From: JBBQYD01 sp942493075
Lineage (GTDB): Bacteria; Verrucomicrobiota; Verrucomicrobiia; Limisphaerales; UBA8199
Direction: 5' to 3'
Length of the DNA: 64,000 nt
Assembly: GCA_942493075.1 (NCBI GenBank)
Contig: OW818681.1
Span: 1,054,001-1,118,000, forward strand
This document shows, piece by piece, positions 61,784 through 64,000 of this stretch (the first letter of the stretch is position 1; each line of letters starts with the position of its first letter). Under the pieces are notes generated by a model. The model had not been told where the DNA came from. It saw only the letters and a list, made by a program, of their open reading frames with translations, and searched no databases. Both the position numbers and the translations under genes were made by a program.

Positions 61784-63466
61784 TCAACTGAAATTCTGCG
61801 ATAGATACTGCAATTGCTGGTTGATCTTTGATTGGGCTGTCTCCATCGCAACAAATGAATCCACCATCCTCTGACGGTTGGTCTGCACCCAGCGCTCCTG
61901 CTCTTCAATTTGCTTGTCCAGACTGGTGGTCTGCTCTGTCAGCGCATCCTGATGCTTGATCAACGTTCCGCTCTCCCCAACCACTTTCTCCAGGTAGTTG
62001 TCAACGCGCAGCGCAATCCCGCTATCTGCCTTTGTGAACAGGTTCTTTAGTCCCGAGAGGTTCGTCGCCAGCAGATCGTCGAGATTCGAAGTATCAGTCG
62101 TGGAAAGTGCATCGTCATTGCCGTTGGAGGAAAAACCCAGGTCATCCAACCGGTTCAGCCCTGCCATCCCGCTGACGTCCGCCGTAAACAGACTCCGCAG
62201 GGAGGTGTTGATGTCGTTGGCCTCTGTATCTCGTGAGAGCGCTCCTGCCGTCACCTTGCCTTTGGCATCCGTGGAGCTGGCAGTCTGGGTGTTGATCAGC
62301 GACTGCAGCTTGTTGTATTCAGTAACAAATGACTGAACGGCGGTCTTGATCTTATCGGTATCCGCGCCAACAGTGACCGTGAAAGATTTCTCGGCAAGGG
62401 CTGTGACACTCAAACCGCTGATCCCTGAGCTCGACTCGCTGATCACGTTTGTTTGGCTCGACAACTGCCCTCCTCCATTCACCGAGTAGAGCAGGTTCTT
62501 GCCCCGCTCCAGTGTGCCAGCCGTCACTCCCGTGGCCGCAAGAAAGTTTCCGGAGACATCTTCCATGGCGATGCCGATATCCCCTGTTGTACGATTCGCC
62601 AGCACCATGCGATCATTGATCGAGTCATAGCTGGCGGTGACCCCGGCTTCAGAATTATTAATCTTCGCCAGAATATCCGCCGTCGTGTCTGTGTTGGCGT
62701 CGTAGGTGAAGCTGACCCCGTTAACCTTGAATTCACCTGTGCCGTTTACCGGTGTCGCCAGGTTCGCATCCTTGAGCTGAGCGTTAATGCGCACGGCCCC
62801 AAGTTCGGCACTGCTGGAAATCGAGTTTGTGCCGTTGTTGGATAGTTTTAGCGCTGAAAGGAAGTTGCTGGTGTCCGTGGCGCTGCCCAGCACGATGGGG
62901 CCGCTTCCTGACAAGGTAATCTTGTCTGTATCGACACTGTAACTGGCGGTAACCGTATTGCCGGTTGCGGTCGCGATCTTGCTGAAAACGTTCTGCAGCG
63001 AGTCGGTGGTTTCCACCTGGACCTGCTTTCCATTGACGGTGAATGTGCCGGCGCTGATCGCCTTTGCAAGGCCAGCCTCTGTGACGTTAAAAGAAAGGTC
63101 TCCCGTCGCGCTTAGCTTCTGTCCGACATTAGAGCTGCCGCGCCAGGAAGCTGCTGTGGCAAGCTGACTTACGTTAAAAGCATACGTTCCAAGTGTGGTG
63201 CCTGTTGCTGCGGAGACTGTAGCCAGGGTAGAATCGGAAACTGAAGGCTTTCGGCTGTCAAAGAGAGTGCCGTCTTTCAAAGCAGCAGCTCGTTCCTTGA
63301 GGACCTTTAGCTGCGTAGTGACTGAGGCCAGGGCATTTTTCTGTAGATTGATCGTGGTCTGTTCGGAGCGCATCCGCGTTTGCGGCGCACGCTCTACTTC
63401 CACGAGTTGATCGATCATCGACTGCCAATCAAAGCCCGATGCTAAACCTGTTACAGATGTACCCAT
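61784..63466 (-). CDS. fliD: Flagellar hook-associated protein 2 (filament cap)
   Basis: 560 residues, an ordinary length for FliD. The N-terminal motif is SVTGLASGFDWQSMIDQLVE and the C-terminal coiled part includes ALTEQTTSLDKQIEEQERW and ending LQYLSQNFS. The middle is Ser/Thr/Asn-rich, with FliD-like repeats (TLGTYAFNVSQLATA; FTVTVGADTDKIKTAVQSFV). It caps the growing filament and guides flagellin folding. It has its own sigma-28 promoter and terminator. Confidence 0.93.
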   Translation of the reverse strand: MGTSVTGLASGFDWQSMIDQLVEVERAPQTRMRSEQTTINLQKNALASVTTQLKVLKERAAALKDGTLFDSRKPSVSDSTLATVSAATGTTLGTYAFNVSQLATAASWRGSSNVGQKLSATGDLSFNVTEAGLAKAISAGTFTVNGKQVQVETTDSLQNVFSKIATATGNTVTASYSVDTDKITLSGSGPIVLGSATDTSNFLSALKLSNNGTNSISSSAELGAVRINAQLKDANLATPVNGTGEFKVNGVSFTYDANTDTTADILAKINNSEAGVTASYDSINDRMVLANRTTGDIGIAMEDVSGNFLAATGVTAGTLERGKNLLYSVNGGGQLSSQTNVISESSSGISGLSVTALAEKSFTVTVGADTDKIKTAVQSFVTEYNKLQSLINTQTASSTDAKGKVTAGALSRDTEANDINTSLRSLFTADVSGMAGLNRLDDLGFSSNGNDDALSTTDTSNLDDLLATNLSGLKNLFTKADSGIALRVDNYLEKVVGESGTLIKHQDALTEQTTSLDKQIEEQERWVQTNRQRMVDSFVAMETAQSKINQQLQYLSQNFS

Positions 63467-63491
63467 AGTTTGCCCTTTGTGGGCATCGTCG

Positions 63492-63518
63492 TTATCGGCA
63501 GGAGGGAGTTAAACTTTA
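63492..63518 (-). promoter_or_regulatory. Sigma-28 promoter of fliD
   Basis: On the minus strand TAAA (63515-63518), 15 bases, then GCCGATAA (63492-63499): a perfect match to the flagellar sigma-28 consensus, placed 26 bases before the fliD ATG. Confidence 0.88.
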
Positions 63519-63707
63519 GTTTTTCTTGCGTCTTGGCGCAAAAAGAGAAGGTCCTAAGACGGCCAAACCCCTTCCGATAGACCTTGGTGGTCTGGTATTA
63601 AATGTTGTGGTGCAGTTGTTTAGGGATTTTATGAAGAATATGACACCGCTTCCTGCTTTCCTCCTGACCGACACATCCGTATTCTTCGGCCCTCGAAAGT
63701 GCTCAGG

Positions 63708-64000
63708 ATGATTCCCAAGCTCCAAAGAATTCGCGTTCTATCCGACGGTCGCCCCGGTCATGAGAACCAGACGATGGGTCTAGCCCAGGCGCTGGCTCGG
63801 CGTAGCGGAGCGCGAATCGAGTTGGTGCGCATCAAAGGGGATGGTTATTTTGGGCGCTACCGCAAAGCGCTGGCGCTCACTCCAGGCGACTCTGCACCTC
63901 AATTACTTGTCGGCGCTGGACATGCCACCCATCTCCCCGTGCTATTTGCTTCACGGCGGTTTGGCGCACGCAGCGTGATCGTGATGAAACCGACGTGGCC
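63708..64000 (+). CDS. ELM1/GtrOC1-family putative glycosyltransferase (3' partial)
   Basis: The frame opens with ATG at 63708 (MIPKLQRIRVLSDGRPGHEN) and runs off the window. RVLSDGRPGHENQTMGLAQAL is the typical start of the ELM1/GtrOC1 family, followed by LLVGAGHATHLPVL and VIVMKPTW. Family members resemble sugar transferases of the envelope. It diverges from fliD across a 240-base gap. A link to flagellin modification is only suggested by position. Confidence 0.75.
   Translation, partial: MIPKLQRIRVLSDGRPGHENQTMGLAQALARRSGARIELVRIKGDGYFGRYRKALALTPGDSAPQLLVGAGHATHLPVLFASRRFGARSVIVMKPTW

Noticed and set aside
63570..63600. TTCCGATAG as a sigma-28 -10 site for the glycosyltransferase gene
   Set aside because: The -35 element at the right spacing is missing and two positions of the -10 do not match.
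1..64000. CRISPR array, integrase or phage genes
   Set aside because: No regularly spaced direct repeats, no integrase or phage structural motifs were seen; repeats present are isolated palindromes and inverted elements.

Overview
The window looks like a chromosomal segment of a flagellated member of the Verrucomicrobiota, probably the Pedosphaera/Limisphaera side of the phylum (inference). The grounds are large secreted LamG and polysaccharide-active enzymes (GH106-like, GH172/DUF2961, GH10-like) whose C-terminal modules end in an 'FYRV' motif, GYF_2/DUF975-like membrane proteins, an RsmH with a basic N-terminal extension outside any dcw cluster, sparse Shine-Dalgarno signals, and dispersed REP/RAYT and MITE-like repeats. 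DNA is moderately GC-rich throughout and no integrase or intact transposase is visible.

Layout. 1-14.5 kb: the 3' 12.8 kb of a giant non-ribosomal peptide synthetase (its start lies outside the window), translationally coupled through an ATGA overlap to a cyclic-peptide-type ABC exporter. 14.7-22.5 kb: PQQ-propeller protein, RlmI-type rRNA methyltransferase, secreted GH106-like rhamnosidase and an outer-membrane barrel. 22.5-25.7 kb (minus): cytidylate-kinase-like protein, a response-regulator/metallo-beta-lactamase fusion and a MtaA/UroD-like methyltransferase. 26.6-32 kb (minus): secreted LamG protein, DUF2961 enzyme and two membrane proteins. 32.2-32.6 kb: a decayed RAYT/REP element. 32.7-37.6 kb: argS facing a dapF-dapA-dapB-folK operon. 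37.6-40.5 kb: a GH10-like secreted enzyme split by a one-base frameshift. 40.7-45.3 kb: rpsO-pnp, rsmH and a glycine-rich RRM protein. 45.5-48.4 kb: cupin, a MITE-like inverted repeat, a small membrane protein and an MBL hydrolase. 48.6-53.8 kb (minus): nuoA, phosphohexomutase, a metX-metW fusion and thrC. 53.9-56.6 kb: repeat-rich DNA (second RAYT/REP element, hairpin array) around a DUF3185 protein and a phosphoesterase. 56.6-58.7 kb: purA and uppS. 58.7-63.5 kb (minus): flagellar filament genes fliD, fliC, a lipoprotein, a small FlgM-like protein, fliS and a FliT-like protein, with near-perfect sigma-28 promoters. 63.7 kb to the end: start of an ELM1/GtrOC1-type glycosyltransferase gene.

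The most unusual system is the synthetase: A-T-TE, then a truncated C lobe, A-T-C-A-T-C-FkbH-T-TE. It has two paralogous thioesterases, both with a Cys nucleophile, one of them internal, and a late FkbH glyceryl-loading domain. This suggests a glycerate-containing depsipeptide exported by the adjacent transporter (inference). The flagellar genes form a readable small regulon: three TAAA-N15-G(C/A)CGATAA promoters drive fliD, fliC and a FlgM-like gene followed by fliS and a FliT-like chaperone.
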